DNA of 64,000 nucleotides from Bradyrhizobium sp. PSBB068 (GTDB lineage Bacteria; Pseudomonadota; Alphaproteobacteria; Rhizobiales; Xanthobacteraceae), in contig CP069300.1 of assembly GCA_016839165.1 (NCBI GenBank), positions 4,526,001 through 4,590,000 of the forward strand, written 5' to 3'. Position numbers and translations under genes: made by a program. Below are positions 17,347 through 26,489 of this stretch, one piece after another (position 1 is the first letter of the stretch; the number at the start of each line of letters is the position of its first letter). Under the pieces are notes generated by a model that saw only the letters and a list, made by a program, of their open reading frames with translations, searched no databases and had not been told where the DNA came from.

Positions 17347-18123
17347 TTGACCTCAGCACCGCTGACGCCGCTCAATCGCCTGCGCAAGGCGTGGCGCGAC
17401 AAGCGCCCGACCTTCGGCGCGATCGCGACCATTCCGAGCATCCAGACCGTGCAGATCATGGCGCAGTCGCTGGACTGGATCATCGTCGATCTCGAGCACG
17501 GCCCGATCGATCTCGGCACCGCGCATGCGATGATCGTGGCGACCTCGGGAACGCCATGCGTGCCGATGGTGCGGATATCAGCCAACGAGCCGCACCTTGC
17601 CAAGGCGCCGATGGACATCGGAGCGCTCGGCATCAACTTTCCGATGATCTGCAACCGCGCCGACGCCGAGAAAGCCGTGCGCAGCGTGCGCTATCCACCA
17701 AACGGCGACCGGCTGTGGGGTCCGTTCCATGCACCGTTCCGCTGGGGCGTCTCGATGAACGATTACATGGCGACCGCCGACGACGACATGATCTGCATGA
17801 TCACGATCGAGCATGTCGATGCCGTGAATCGCATCGACGAGATCATGGCAACCTCCGGCATCGACCTCGCGGTGATCGGCCCCGGCGATCTCGCCACCTC
17901 GATCAACAAGCGCGGGCTGCCCGACGATCCCGAAGTGATCGCGCTGATGCAGCGTGCCGAGGAAGGCATCATGAGGAGCGGCGTGCCGATCGGCGGCGTC
18001 GCCCGCACCGCCGAGCAGGCCAACGCGATGATCGACCGCGGCTACCTCGCGCTCGCACTCGGCTTCGACTGGTCGCTATTCCAGCGCGGCATCGCCGCCG
18101 CGTTCGCCGGGATCAGGCGGTAG
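17347..18123 (+). CDS. HpcH/HpaI family aldolase
   Basis: A 258-residue class II pyruvate aldolase-type TIM barrel. Motifs include FGAIATIPSIQTVQIMA, DWIIVDLEHGPIDL (catalytic His and metal site), MVRISANEP and GIDLAVIGPGDLATSI. Such enzymes split 2-keto-4-hydroxy acids into pyruvate and an aldehyde. TTG 17347 is chosen because GAGGGAG lies at the right distance; no ATG fits. It may be co-transcribed with murI (60 bases apart), though no functional link is evident. The substrate is not predictable. Confidence 0.88.
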   Translation: MTSAPLTPLNRLRKAWRDKRPTFGAIATIPSIQTVQIMAQSLDWIIVDLEHGPIDLGTAHAMIVATSGTPCVPMVRISANEPHLAKAPMDIGALGINFPMICNRADAEKAVRSVRYPPNGDRLWGPFHAPFRWGVSMNDYMATADDDMICMITIEHVDAVNRIDEIMATSGIDLAVIGPGDLATSINKRGLPDDPEVIALMQRAEEGIMRSGVPIGGVARTAEQANAMIDRGYLALALGFDWSLFQRGIAAAFAGIRR

Positions 18124-18387
18124 GCGCGATGGCGAGCAAGTTCCAGCCCTGTCATGACGGAACCCCAGCACCGCCCCAGCGCGGCTGCGATGAGCCGCCG
18201 CGCCTGCACGCCGCAATTGCCTGAACAGCAGGTAAGCCCACTGTAAGCTTGGCCGCGGATAATTCCATGACGGCCAGCACGACCGGATGAACGGACTAAT
18301 CCCATTGTCGAAAGCGTACATCACACAACGCCTGCTTTTCGCCGCGATTCCACGCTGCTAGAGTTTCGCGGGTTGGGAGGAAATTGC

Positions 18388-18798
18388 ATGTTCAGGAATT
18401 TGCTGCTGGGTCTCACCGTGATTGCGTTTGCCGGCGCCGGCGCTGGTTTTGTTGGTGCTGGCGCTGCCTTGGCGCAGCAGAGCGGCATCAAGCGAACGCC
18501 GCTGCAGAAGGTCGATTTTCCGGCGGGCTACAACACGGTCACAGCGATTGCAGAGGTTCCGGCAGGGGGTGCGTCGGGGCGTCACAGCCATCCGGGTGCT
18601 GAAACCGGCTATGTGCTCGAAGGCGAGCTGGAGCTTGTGATCGACGGCAAGCCGCCGCTGAAGCTGAAGGCGGGCGATTCCTACCAGATTCCGGAAGGTG
18701 CGGTGCACGATGCCAGGACTTCCGGCGACAAGCCGCTCAAGGTGCTCGGGGTCTACGTGGTCAAGGCCGGCGAGCCCTTGGCCAAACCGGCGCCATGA
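18388..18798 (+). CDS. Exported cupin-domain protein
   Basis: A 136-residue protein with a signal peptide (MFRNLLLGLTVIAFAGAGAG, cleavage near ALAQQ) and a single cupin barrel. The metal-binding motif SGRHSHPGAETGYVLEGELE and the second motif GDSYQIPEGAVHDA are intact, so a metal such as Mn or Fe is likely bound. A strong GGGAGG lies seven bases before the ATG. It stands alone. Similar periplasmic cupins have no firmly known function. Confidence 0.85.
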   Translation: MFRNLLLGLTVIAFAGAGAGFVGAGAALAQQSGIKRTPLQKVDFPAGYNTVTAIAEVPAGGASGRHSHPGAETGYVLEGELELVIDGKPPLKLKAGDSYQIPEGAVHDARTSGDKPLKVLGVYVVKAGEPLAKPAP

Positions 18799-18916
18799 GC
18801 AGAAACCGATTGGCCTCCGGCCAATTGGTTCATGTCAGCTTCAGGTACGGCGAGCAAAGCCTGAGTTCTCCGGGCCTTTGATTTTTTGCCTGATTGCAGG
18901 GAAATGAACCGAACAA

Positions 18917-19783
18917 ATGCGCGGTGAATTTCGTCGGATCTCATTGCCGCGCCGTCTCGTCGCTGATCTGATGCACGCGTCGGCCGGCGTGCCGTTCGTC
19001 TCCCTGACGCGCTCGTTGAACGTCCGTGCAGTGGTCGAGGCCCGCGCACGCGGGGCACAGGCACCAGGCTGGGCCGCGATCTTCGTCAAGGCATTCGCGC
19101 TGGTCGCCAGGACCGAGCCAACGCTGCGAACGCTGCACGTCAAATGGCCGTGGCCCTGCCTCTACGAGTTGCCGTGCAGCGTCGGCATGGTGGCCGTTGC
19201 GCGCGTCGAGAAGGGTGAGGACTGCGTGCTGTTCGAGCGCGTCCGCGGCGCCGACCAGATGACGCTCACCGCTGTCGACGCGCTGATCCGGCGCGCCAAG
19301 ACCGCGCCGCTGCACGAGATTCCCTCGTTCCGCAAAACCCTCTGTGTGACGCGGCTGCCAATTCCGCTGCGCCGCCTGGCATGGGCGATCGGGATGAACT
19401 TCGGCCGGCAGCGCGCCAATTTCTGCGGCAGCTACGGCGTGACCTCGGTCGCCGCCTACGGCCCGGGCGAGCTGCACGCGTTGAGCCCCGGCCCGTTCCT
19501 GCTGAGCTACGGCGTGGTCAAGCCGGACGACACCATCGATGTGGTGCTGCGCTGGGACCATCTGGTCTGCGACGCCGCCCTGATCGCCCAGACCCTGACC
19601 CGGCTCGAGCAGGTGCTTGGCGGCGAAATTGCCGCGGAGCTGGATGCGATCCCGCCGCTCAACGAGGCCGACCGGCTAGGGCAGCCGCAAACCGCCCCTA
19701 AAGGGCAAAAACTGCCAAATTTTGCGCCGATTCGGCCCCAAATAGCCGGTGTTTCGTTTGACAGGACCGGACTTTCTCCTTAA
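18917..19783 (+). CDS. Stand-alone 2-oxoacid dehydrogenase E2-type acyltransferase domain protein
   Basis: A 288-residue protein resembling only the catalytic (CAT-like) domain of E2 acyltransferases, without lipoyl or subunit-binding domains. The active-site motif DHRxxDG appears as [10 protein letters not shown] (His215, Asp219): the general-base His and the Asp four residues on are kept, while the Gly is Ala. The first 60 residues ([17 protein letters not shown] ... [14 protein letters not shown]) match the N-terminal strand and helix of the fold. It may acylate a small molecule or protein. The -10 of the rpsD promoter overlaps its stop codon. Confidence 0.7.
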   Translation: MRGEFRRISLPRRLVADLMHASAGVPFVSLTRSLNVRAVVEARARGAQAPGWAAIFVKAFALVARTEPTLRTLHVKWPWPCLYELPCSVGMVAVARVEKGEDCVLFERVRGADQMTLTAVDALIRRAKTAPLHEIPSFRKTLCVTRLPIPLRRLAWAIGMNFGRQRANFCGSYGVTSVAAYGPGELHALSPGPFLLSYGVVKPDDTIDVVLRWDHLVCDAALIAQTLTRLEQVLGGEIAAELDAIPPLNEADRLGQPQTAPKGQKLPNFAPIRPQIAGVSFDRTGLSP

Positions 19784-19786
19784 GAC
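19758..19786 (+). promoter_or_regulatory. Predicted sigma70-type promoter for rpsD
   Basis: TTGACA at 19758-19763, a 17-base spacer, then TAAGAC at 19781-19786. The -35 is a perfect consensus. The -10 overlaps the TAA stop codon of the upstream acyltransferase gene. It gives an rpsD leader of roughly 180 nt. Confidence 0.6.
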
Positions 19787-19796
19787 CACCCTTGCT

Positions 19797-19818
19797 CGCG
19801 GGCCGGTTTCGGCCCGCG
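19797..19818 (+). other. Hairpin in the rpsD leader
   Basis: A perfect 9-bp GC-rich stem (19797-19805 with 19810-19818) with a 4-nt loop close to the predicted 5' end of the rpsD transcript. S4 often controls its own mRNA, so the leader could be a regulatory target; only the hairpin is seen. Confidence 0.4.
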
Positions 19819-19971
19819 ATGCGTTTCGCGACCCGTGGTTCTCCCCGAGCTTTCGAGGCGGACCTGTCGGTACAGGCCTTTAGGCAGGTACACAGGAGGG
19901 CGCGTCTCCTCAAACCCTGGACTGACAAAACGCCGGACGCCAGACAGCGACGGCTATACAAAGAGGACGCG

Positions 19972-20589
19972 ATGACAAAGCGCAGTGAGGCGAAGTACAA
20001 GATCGATCGCCGCATGGGCCAGAACATCTGGGGCCGCCCGAAGAGCCCCGTGAACCGCCGCGAATACGGCCCCGGCCAGCACGGCCAGCGCCGCAAGGGC
20101 AAGCTCTCCGACTTCGGTGTGCAGCTGCGCGCCAAGCAGAAGCTCAAGGGCTACTACGCCAACATTTCCGAGCGTCAGTTCCACGGCATCTATGTCGAGG
20201 CCAGCCGCCTGAAGGGCGATACCGGCGAGAACCTGATCGGCCTGCTCGAGCGCCGTCTCGACACCGTGGTGTATCGCGCCAAGTTCGTCTCCACGATGTT
20301 CGCCGCGCGCCAGTTCATCAACCACGGCCACATCAAGGTGAACGGCCGCAAGGTCAACATCGGCAGCTACAAGCTGAAGGTCGGCGACGTCGTCGAGGTC
20401 AAGGAATCCTCCAAGCAGCTCACCCCGGTGCTGGAAGCAAGCCAGCTCCCCGAGCGCGACGTGCCCGACTTCATCGAAGTCGATCACTCCAAGATGACCG
20501 CGAAGTACGCGCGCACCCCCGGCCTCTCGGACGTGCCGTTCCCGGTGCAGATGGAGCCGCACCTGATCGTCGAGTTCTATTCGCGCTGA
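19972..20589 (+). CDS. rpsD: 30S ribosomal protein S4
   Basis: A 205-residue primary assembly protein of the 30S subunit, of the expected length. It begins [18 protein letters not shown] and has the [15 protein letters not shown] segment. The S4 RNA-binding domain at about 93-155 includes [29 protein letters not shown] and [15 protein letters not shown] precedes the ATG. A strong terminator follows, so it is monocistronic, as usual for alphaproteobacteria in which rpsD lies apart from the alpha operon. Confidence 0.98.
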   Translation: MTKRSEAKYKIDRRMGQNIWGRPKSPVNRREYGPGQHGQRRKGKLSDFGVQLRAKQKLKGYYANISERQFHGIYVEASRLKGDTGENLIGLLERRLDTVVYRAKFVSTMFAARQFINHGHIKVNGRKVNIGSYKLKVGDVVEVKESSKQLTPVLEASQLPERDVPDFIEVDHSKMTAKYARTPGLSDVPFPVQMEPHLIVEFYSR

Positions 20590-20612
20590 TCAGTTCAGCA
20601 TTGCGAGTTCGG

Positions 20613-20641
20613 AAAGGCCCCGGTTTTGCCGGGGCCTTTTT
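20613..20641 (+). terminator. Rho-independent terminator of rpsD
   Basis: An 11-bp perfect stem (20613-20623 with 20629-20639), 5-nt loop and a run of five T, starting 23 bases after the rpsD stop codon. Confidence 0.93.
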
Positions 20642-20681
20642 GTTTGGCTAAAGTCAGGGCAAATCGACCGAGAGAAACATC

Positions 20682-21749
20682 ATGCACTACACCCCTGCCC
20701 CGCCCGATCCGAAGGCGCCCGCCGTGCGCATCAACCTGCTGTCGGACACCCAGACCAGACCGACGCCGGCGATGCGCGAGGCGATGGCGAAGGCTGAGGT
20801 CGGCGACGAGCAGGTCGGCGACGATCCGACCACCAATGAGCTCTGCGCCCGCGTCGCCGATCTGCTTGGCAAGGAAGCCGCCGTGTTCATGCCGTCGGGC
20901 ACGATGTGCAATGTCGCTGCGACGCTGGCCTATTGCCGGCCGGGCGACGAGATCCTGGCGCACGCCACCGCGCATATCATCGCGCGCGAGGGCGGCGCGC
21001 ATGCCGCGCTCGGCGGCTTCCAGATCACCCAGCTTGCGGGCGACGATGGCCAGTTCACGCCGGACACCTTCCGGGCCGCGCTGCATCCGCGTACCCGTTA
21101 CCAGCCGCCGCAGGTGCTGGTCAGCGTCGAGCAGACCGCCAATATCGGCGGCGGCACGATCTGGAAGAAGGCCGCGCTGGATGAGGTCGTTGGCATCGCC
21201 AAGGCCCATGGGCTCGTGACCCACATGGACGGCGCGCGGCTGTTGAACGCGACCGTCGCCTCCGGCATCTCTCCGCGCGACATGACGGCGGGCTGGGATT
21301 CGGCCTGGATCGACTTCTCCAAGGGCCTCGGCGCGCCGATCGGCGGCGTCATCGCCGGCACCAGAGCGTTCATCGACGACGTCTGGCGCTGGAAGCAGCG
21401 GCTCGGCGGCTCGATGCGGCAGTCCGGCGTCTGTGCCGCCGCCTGCATCCACGCGCTCGATCATCATGTCGACCGCCTTGCCGACGACCACGCCAATGCG
21501 CGGGCGCTGGCACGCGGGCTGTCGCAGATCAACGGCATCGCGGTGCAGACGCCCGAGACCAACCTCGTCTTCTTCAAGCCGGACGGTGCCGGCGTATCGG
21601 GCGACAAGATGGTCGCCGAGCTGCGCAAGCGCGGCGTGATGCTGGCGATGATGGACGGCCGGATCCGGGCCTGCACGCATCTCGACGTTACGGCGGAGAT
21701 GATCGAGGAAGCGGTCGGGCACGTCCGGGACATCGTCCGCGCGGCGTAG
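20682..21749 (+). CDS. ltaE: Low-specificity L-threonine aldolase
   Basis: A 355-residue PLP enzyme (beta-eliminating lyase family) that cleaves threonine or allo-threonine to glycine and acetaldehyde. INLLSDTQTRPTPAM, VFMPSGTMCNVAA, VTHMDGARLLNA (Asp183 pairs with the PLP nitrogen) and DFSKGLGAPIGG with Schiff-base Lys214 are all present. It stands between the rpsD terminator and the convergent hydrolase gene; the two stop codons are directly adjacent. Confidence 0.93.
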   Translation: MHYTPAPPDPKAPAVRINLLSDTQTRPTPAMREAMAKAEVGDEQVGDDPTTNELCARVADLLGKEAAVFMPSGTMCNVAATLAYCRPGDEILAHATAHIIAREGGAHAALGGFQITQLAGDDGQFTPDTFRAALHPRTRYQPPQVLVSVEQTANIGGGTIWKKAALDEVVGIAKAHGLVTHMDGARLLNATVASGISPRDMTAGWDSAWIDFSKGLGAPIGGVIAGTRAFIDDVWRWKQRLGGSMRQSGVCAAACIHALDHHVDRLADDHANARALARGLSQINGIAVQTPETNLVFFKPDGAGVSGDKMVAELRKRGVMLAMMDGRIRACTHLDVTAEMIEEAVGHVRDIVRAA

Positions 21750-23240
21750 CTACGGCTTGGCTTGCGGAACGCGTCGCGCAAGGTGATCCCTACCGTCCTG
21801 GTGGAAGATCAACTGCGTCGCTGCAGCTTCGCCGTCACCATCGAACGATAGCACCGCATCAACCACCTTGAAGAAGAAGGTGCGATCGCTCTCGGGGAAG
21901 AGCTCGCGACGCTCCTCCCCCGTCGCGTGGCTGAACAGGCGATTGCCCTCCCTGGCGACGCGGATCGCAAACTGCGGCGTGAACTGATAGGTCCCGACCA
22001 GGCGATCCAGCGCCTGCGGGTCCGCTGCGATGACTGTCTTGATCCTGGCCTGGCGATCAGGCCAGCGGTACTCATCCGCGATGCTGCGCAGGATCTCGCC
22101 CACCAGGATCTGTCCACCCCAGCTATTCGTCATCACGACCGCGCCATCACCGTTCTCGAAGATCACCATCGTGTTGACGAAGCCGTGGTTGACGCCGTTG
22201 TGCCAGAACTGCCGTTGAGGCGCGGTGCCGCGAACCAGCCAGCCCAATCCATATCGTCCGAGCCCCGGCGGAAGCCCCTCGGCGCTGCCGAGAACGGGCG
22301 AGAGCATCTCCACAGTCGTCGATTGCGAGAGCACGGAATAGCGGCGGCCCGTCAGCCCATCCAGCGTGGCGAGCAAGCAATGAGCGAGATCGGTCGGCGT
22401 CGTCCATAGTCCGGCAGCGGCAAGTTCCGGATGGATGCGGGGGCCGCCGGGCACCGGCGCGCCGTCCGAGCGGTAGGGCGTTGCGGCCATCGGCAAGCGA
22501 TCCGCGGACAATGGTTGCGCGAAACTGGAATGCGTCATCCCGAACGGCCTGAGAACGACATCGTCAAGCAACGCCGGAAACGGCCGCCCCGTCACGTCGA
22601 CCAGCAACTGCTCGATGATCGCGTAGCCGCCGCCGGAATATTGCGTCTGCTTGCCCGGCTCGTGCTCGACCAAAACCGGCGCGCTGTTCGCAGGCCGCGC
22701 GCCATTGAGGACCTCGGCAAGGGACGGCACCGGTTCGCCGGCCGGGTAGCCCTCAAAGCCCTGAACAGTCGTGCCGGCCGAATGACTGAGCAGCCCGCGC
22801 AGCGTGACCCTGGATTGGCGGCTGAACGGATGGTCAGGAATTTTCCAGCCCTTGAGCGCGAGATTGACGTCGGCATCCAGATCGAGCTTCCCGGCCTGCG
22901 CCAATGCCAACGCCGCGACGGCCGTCACCGGCTTGCTGATCGAGCCGGCCTGGAACAGCGTTTCCGGCACCACGGGCGGGCCACCGATGGCGGTGAGGCC
23001 AAAGCCGCGCGCCCATTCGATGACGCCGCCGCTGATGACCGCGATGCTGACACCCGGGACGCGGAGTTCGCCCATCCGCTCGGACAGGCTCATCGGCGCA
23101 TCGCCATCGACGATGACGGCGGTCCTCAGCCCCATCGTGACCCGTTCGATGCGCGCTGCGACATCGCTTTGACTGTTCGAACCGCCGGCAGAACCGGTTT
23201 GCGAGGAAGCGGCGTCGTCATGGCCACCGCCTCGCGCCAT
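21750..23240 (-). CDS. Serine beta-lactamase-fold hydrolase, paralogue 1
   Basis: A 496-residue class C beta-lactamase/penicillin-binding-like protein. SxxK is in QAGSISKPVTA; the YxN position reads YSGGGY. A C-terminal extension of about 120 residues (from GTYQFTPQF) resembles the lipocalin-like DUF3471 tail of these hydrolases. There is no obvious signal peptide in the chosen start. It begins 2 bases after the stop of paralogue 2, so the two are coupled. The family includes esterases, D-aminopeptidases and carboxypeptidases; the substrate is not predictable. Confidence 0.85.
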   Translation of the reverse strand: MARGGGHDDAASSQTGSAGGSNSQSDVAARIERVTMGLRTAVIVDGDAPMSLSERMGELRVPGVSIAVISGGVIEWARGFGLTAIGGPPVVPETLFQAGSISKPVTAVAALALAQAGKLDLDADVNLALKGWKIPDHPFSRQSRVTLRGLLSHSAGTTVQGFEGYPAGEPVPSLAEVLNGARPANSAPVLVEHEPGKQTQYSGGGYAIIEQLLVDVTGRPFPALLDDVVLRPFGMTHSSFAQPLSADRLPMAATPYRSDGAPVPGGPRIHPELAAAGLWTTPTDLAHCLLATLDGLTGRRYSVLSQSTTVEMLSPVLGSAEGLPPGLGRYGLGWLVRGTAPQRQFWHNGVNHGFVNTMVIFENGDGAVVMTNSWGGQILVGEILRSIADEYRWPDRQARIKTVIAADPQALDRLVGTYQFTPQFAIRVAREGNRLFSHATGEERRELFPESDRTFFFKVVDAVLSFDGDGEAAATQLIFHQDGRDHLARRVPQAKP

Positions 23241-23242
23241 TC

Positions 23243-24505
23243 CTACCGCCCCATCGCCTGGTAGATCAGCGTCTTCAGTTCCTGCTGGATCCGGCCGCGC
23301 TGCGACGGCGTCTGCACCATGAAAATTCCAAACAGATCGTCGGCGGGATCGATGAAGAAGAACGTACCGCCGACGCCGTCCCAGCGGTATTCGCCCAGCG
23401 GCCAGTTCGTGTTCGCCGGCACCGAAGTGCGGACGGCGAAGCCGAGGCCGAAGCCCGAATTCGGACCGGGATAATAGTTCTTGTCGCGGGCGACGCCGGT
23501 CTCGGGGCCGATATGGTCCGACGCCATCAGTGCGATGGTCTCCGCCTTCAGGTAGCGCCGGCCTTCATAGACGCCGCCGTTCAACAACATCTGCGCAAAG
23601 CGTGCGTAATCGCTGACGGTACCGACCATCCCGCCGCCGCCGGATCGCCATTTCAGCGGCTTCCTGGGATCGCGCACCTGTGTGGTCGGGCTGATCGCGC
23701 GATCATTGGGCATCGGCTCGGCGATCAGCGGCCACTTGGCGGGATCGGCGACATAGAACGCGGTCTCGTCCATGCCGAGCGGCTCGAGTAGCCGCTCCCT
23801 CTCGAACTGGAGCAGGGATTTTCCCGTGATCACTTCGATGACGCGGCCCAGCACGTCGGTGGAATGACCGTAGTCCCATCTCGTCCCGGGCTGTTCGGCG
23901 AGCGGCAGCGCGGTAAGCTTCGCCACGAACTCGGCATTGGAGATGTCGCTCTTGAACAGGTCGGCATCGGCATAGGCCTTGTTCACCAGCCCACCGCCAT
24001 AGTAGCCGTAGGGCAGCCCGGAAGTGTGGCGCATCAGGTCTTCGATCGTCACCGCGCGCTTGAGCGGCTCCAGTGTGAGCGCCGGCTTGCCATCTTCTCC
24101 GTGCGTCTTCACTCCGACCTTCATATCCGCAAAGGCAGGAATGTATTTCGAGACCGGATCGCTGAGCGCCAGCTTGCCCTCCTCCACCAGCATCATCGCG
24201 ACGACGGTCGTGATCGGCTTCGACATCGAATAGAGGCGGAAGATGGTATCCGCGCTCATCGACAGCTCGGTGGTGGGGTCGCGAACCCCGAAATTCTCGT
24301 AGTAGACCGGCTTGCCGTGCTGTTGCAGCAGCAGGATCGCGCCGGGAATCTTCCCGTTCGCGATCTCGTTCCTGACATAGTCGGAGACCTTGGCGAGGCC
24401 CTCCGGAGAGAATCTGTGCGCGGCCAACCCCGGGGAGCCGGCCTTCGCATCGGTTGCGACGAACGCGAGCACGAGCGCCGCGACGACAGCGCGGCATCTA
24501 CGCAT
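23243..24505 (-). CDS. Serine beta-lactamase-fold hydrolase, paralogue 2 (secreted)
   Basis: About 420 residues with a signal peptide (MRRCRAVVAALVLAFVATDA, cleavage near AKA). The catalytic SxxK is LYSMSKPITTV and the second motif is the Tyr of DYGHSTDVLGRV; HTSGLPYGYYGG is also characteristic. It closely resembles paralogue 3 (KIPGAILLLQQHGKPVYYENFG against KIPGAVVLIQQ...). An in-frame ATG at 24541 has a better AAGGA site, but that ATG and site lie inside a dispersed repeat, so I use ATG 24505, which starts the signal peptide. Probably periplasmic. Confidence 0.83.
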   Translation of the reverse strand: MRRCRAVVAALVLAFVATDAKAGSPGLAAHRFSPEGLAKVSDYVRNEIANGKIPGAILLLQQHGKPVYYENFGVRDPTTELSMSADTIFRLYSMSKPITTVVAMMLVEEGKLALSDPVSKYIPAFADMKVGVKTHGEDGKPALTLEPLKRAVTIEDLMRHTSGLPYGYYGGGLVNKAYADADLFKSDISNAEFVAKLTALPLAEQPGTRWDYGHSTDVLGRVIEVITGKSLLQFERERLLEPLGMDETAFYVADPAKWPLIAEPMPNDRAISPTTQVRDPRKPLKWRSGGGGMVGTVSDYARFAQMLLNGGVYEGRRYLKAETIALMASDHIGPETGVARDKNYYPGPNSGFGLGFAVRTSVPANTNWPLGEYRWDGVGGTFFFIDPADDLFGIFMVQTPSQRGRIQQELKTLIYQAMGR

Positions 24506-24507
24506 GA

Positions 24508-24611
24508 GAGAGCATGATCCGATCGGATTGCATCGGATCATGCTCTCATTCCTTGTTTTTGACGCGTTATCTTCACGCGAACCGGCATCCACTTCGCTCG
24601 AAAACGCTCTA
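24508..24611. repeat. Dispersed repeat between hydrolase paralogues 2 and 3
   Basis: A 16-bp perfect inverted repeat (24508-24523 with 24532-24547, core GCATGATCCGAT) adjoins TTTTTGACGCG ... CACGCGAACCGG ... CACTTCGCTCGAAAACGCTCT. I recall both parts as a frequent unit in Bradyrhizobium. It provides an AAGGA plus ATG in front of paralogue 2, and its other edge reaches the stop codon of paralogue 3. Confidence 0.6.
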
Positions 24612-25892
24612 GTTTTCCATGGCTTCGTAGACGAGCTGCTTCAACGTCCGCTGGATGCGCTGGCGCTCGGTCGGCGTCTGCTCCAGCAGGACGAAGAAGA
24701 AGTCCTGCTTGCGGTCGATGATGTAGTAGCAGCCGCTGGCGCCGTCCCATTTCAGCTCGCCGAGATCGCCGGGCGGCGGCGGCTTCGCCGTACCCGGATC
24801 GGTGCGCACCGCGATCCCCAGTCCGAAGCCGAAGCCGTCGCCGGGGAAGTAGAAGAAGTCTCGCTCGACGCCGGAGCCGGGCCCGACACGGTCGGTCATC
24901 AGTTCCTTGAACGTCTCGGGCTTCATGATGGTCTTGCCGTCGAGGGTGCCGCCATTGAGCAGCATCTGCGCGAAGCGCGAATAGTCCGCCATGGTCGAGA
25001 CCATGCCGCCAGAGGCGGACTCCCATTTCTTGACCGTGGTCGGATCGTTGATCCGGCCGACCCTGAAGTCGCTGTCGTTCGGCATCGGCTCGGCCATCAG
25101 CTTCTGCTTCTCGGGATCGGTGACGAAGAAGCCGGTGTCCTTCATCCCGAGCGGGCCGAGCAGCCTTTCCTGCTCGATGGTCGAGAGCTTCTCGCCGGTG
25201 GCCACCTCCATCACGCGCGCCAGGATGTCGGTGGAATGGCCATATTGCCAGAGCGCGCCGGGCTGGTTGTGCAGCGGCAGCTTGGCGATCCGCTCGGCGA
25301 ATTCAGCGAGATCGAAATCGCCGCCGTAGATGTTGGCCTCCTTGTAGGCCTTGCGGACCAGGCTGTCGCCGTAGAAGCCGTAGGTGATACCCGACGTATG
25401 CGTCATCAGATCGAGGATCGTGATCGGCCGCCTGGGCGGCACCAGCTCGAGCGTCTTGGTGCCGTCCTCGGCCTTCTTCTCGACGCCGACCTTCACATTG
25501 GCAAAGGACGGGATGTATTTCGAGACGGGGTCGTCGAGCTTGTATTTCCCCTCCTCCAGCAGCTGCATCGACACTACGGCGGTGATCGACTTGGACATCG
25601 ACGCCAGCCGGAAGATGGTCTGGTCGGTGATCGGCACCTTGCTGACCACGTCCTGCACGCCGAAGGCCTCGTGATAGACCGGCTTGCCGTGCTGCTGGAT
25701 CAGGACGACGGCGCCGGGAATCTTGCCGGTCGCGACCTCGTTCTTGAAGAACTCGCTGATCCTGGCAAGCTTGTCGGGGTTGAAATGCGCACCCGCCGGA
25801 ATCTCATAGGTGCCCTCGGTGTGCGAGAATGCCGGCGCCGTTAGCACGACCGCCACGGCTGCGGCCGCGCATGTCAAACGAAATGAATGCAT
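24609..25892 (-). CDS. Serine beta-lactamase-fold hydrolase, paralogue 3 (secreted)
   Basis: A 427-residue protein with a clear signal peptide (MHSFRLTCAAAAVAVVLTAP, cleavage near AFS-HTEG). SxxK is in LASMSKSITAV and the Tyr motif in WQYGHSTDILARV; HTSGITYGFYG is shared with paralogue 2. ATG 25892 has GAGGGA at 8 bases. It is first in the row of three hydrolases read leftward, so it may drive all three unless the repeat before paralogue 2 interferes. Role unknown: cell-wall or ester hydrolysis are the usual options. Confidence 0.87.
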   Translation of the reverse strand: MHSFRLTCAAAAVAVVLTAPAFSHTEGTYEIPAGAHFNPDKLARISEFFKNEVATGKIPGAVVLIQQHGKPVYHEAFGVQDVVSKVPITDQTIFRLASMSKSITAVVSMQLLEEGKYKLDDPVSKYIPSFANVKVGVEKKAEDGTKTLELVPPRRPITILDLMTHTSGITYGFYGDSLVRKAYKEANIYGGDFDLAEFAERIAKLPLHNQPGALWQYGHSTDILARVMEVATGEKLSTIEQERLLGPLGMKDTGFFVTDPEKQKLMAEPMPNDSDFRVGRINDPTTVKKWESASGGMVSTMADYSRFAQMLLNGGTLDGKTIMKPETFKELMTDRVGPGSGVERDFFYFPGDGFGFGLGIAVRTDPGTAKPPPPGDLGELKWDGASGCYYIIDRKQDFFFVLLEQTPTERQRIQRTLKQLVYEAMEN

Positions 25893-25941
25893 TCGGTCTG
25901 TCCCTCCCCGGATATCACGGGGAAGTGTAGCGGCGGTATCA

Positions 25942-26487
25942 TCAGGCACAAGGGCTCCCAAAGGCGTCCAGGACCGCCTGATGCAGCTCGCCGCTTGGAG
26001 CCGCGAAGCAGCAGAAGATCACCTGTGTGACACCGGGGGCGGATGGCAGGGCGTCCACGACCGTTCGAACGGCGATTGCCGCCGCGCGATCCGCGGGGAA
26101 ACGGTAGATCCCGGTGGAAATCGCAGGGAAGGCCACCGACGCAAGCCCGTGCTCGTCGCAGAGCTGCATCGAACGCCGATAGCACGATGCAAGCAGAGCA
26201 TCCTGGTCGAGCTTCCCGCCATTCCACACCGGGCCAACGGTATGGATCACGTGCCTGGCGGGCAGCCGATAGCCCTTGGTGATCTTTGCCTGGCCGGTCG
26301 TGCAGCCATGAAGCATACGGCATTCGGCGACGAGATCGGGTCCAGCGGCGCGATGAATCGCGCCGTCGACACCGCCGCCACCGAGCAGCGATGAATTGGC
26401 CGCGTTGACGATGGCGTCAACGCGCAGGGTCGTGATGTCGGTGACGATGACTTCGAGCCGCGCATTGCCGATCCGGCGCGCGGTCAA
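25942..26487 (-). CDS. Macro domain protein (O-acetyl-ADP-ribose deacetylase-like)
   Basis: A 181-residue single macro domain that binds ADP-ribose and in the YmdB/MacroD class removes O-acetyl or ADP-ribosyl groups. [27 protein letters not shown] carries the catalytic loop, and [10 protein letters not shown] is the diphosphate-binding loop. It begins at TTG two bases after the grxD stop, so it is co-translated with the monothiol glutaredoxin. The start is uncertain but the conserved core is near the N-terminus. Confidence 0.9.
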   Translation of the reverse strand: MTARRIGNARLEVIVTDITTLRVDAIVNAANSSLLGGGGVDGAIHRAAGPDLVAECRMLHGCTTGQAKITKGYRLPARHVIHTVGPVWNGGKLDQDALLASCYRRSMQLCDEHGLASVAFPAISTGIYRFPADRAAAIAVRTVVDALPSAPGVTQVIFCCFAAPSGELHQAVLDAFGSPCA

Positions 26488-26489
26488 GG

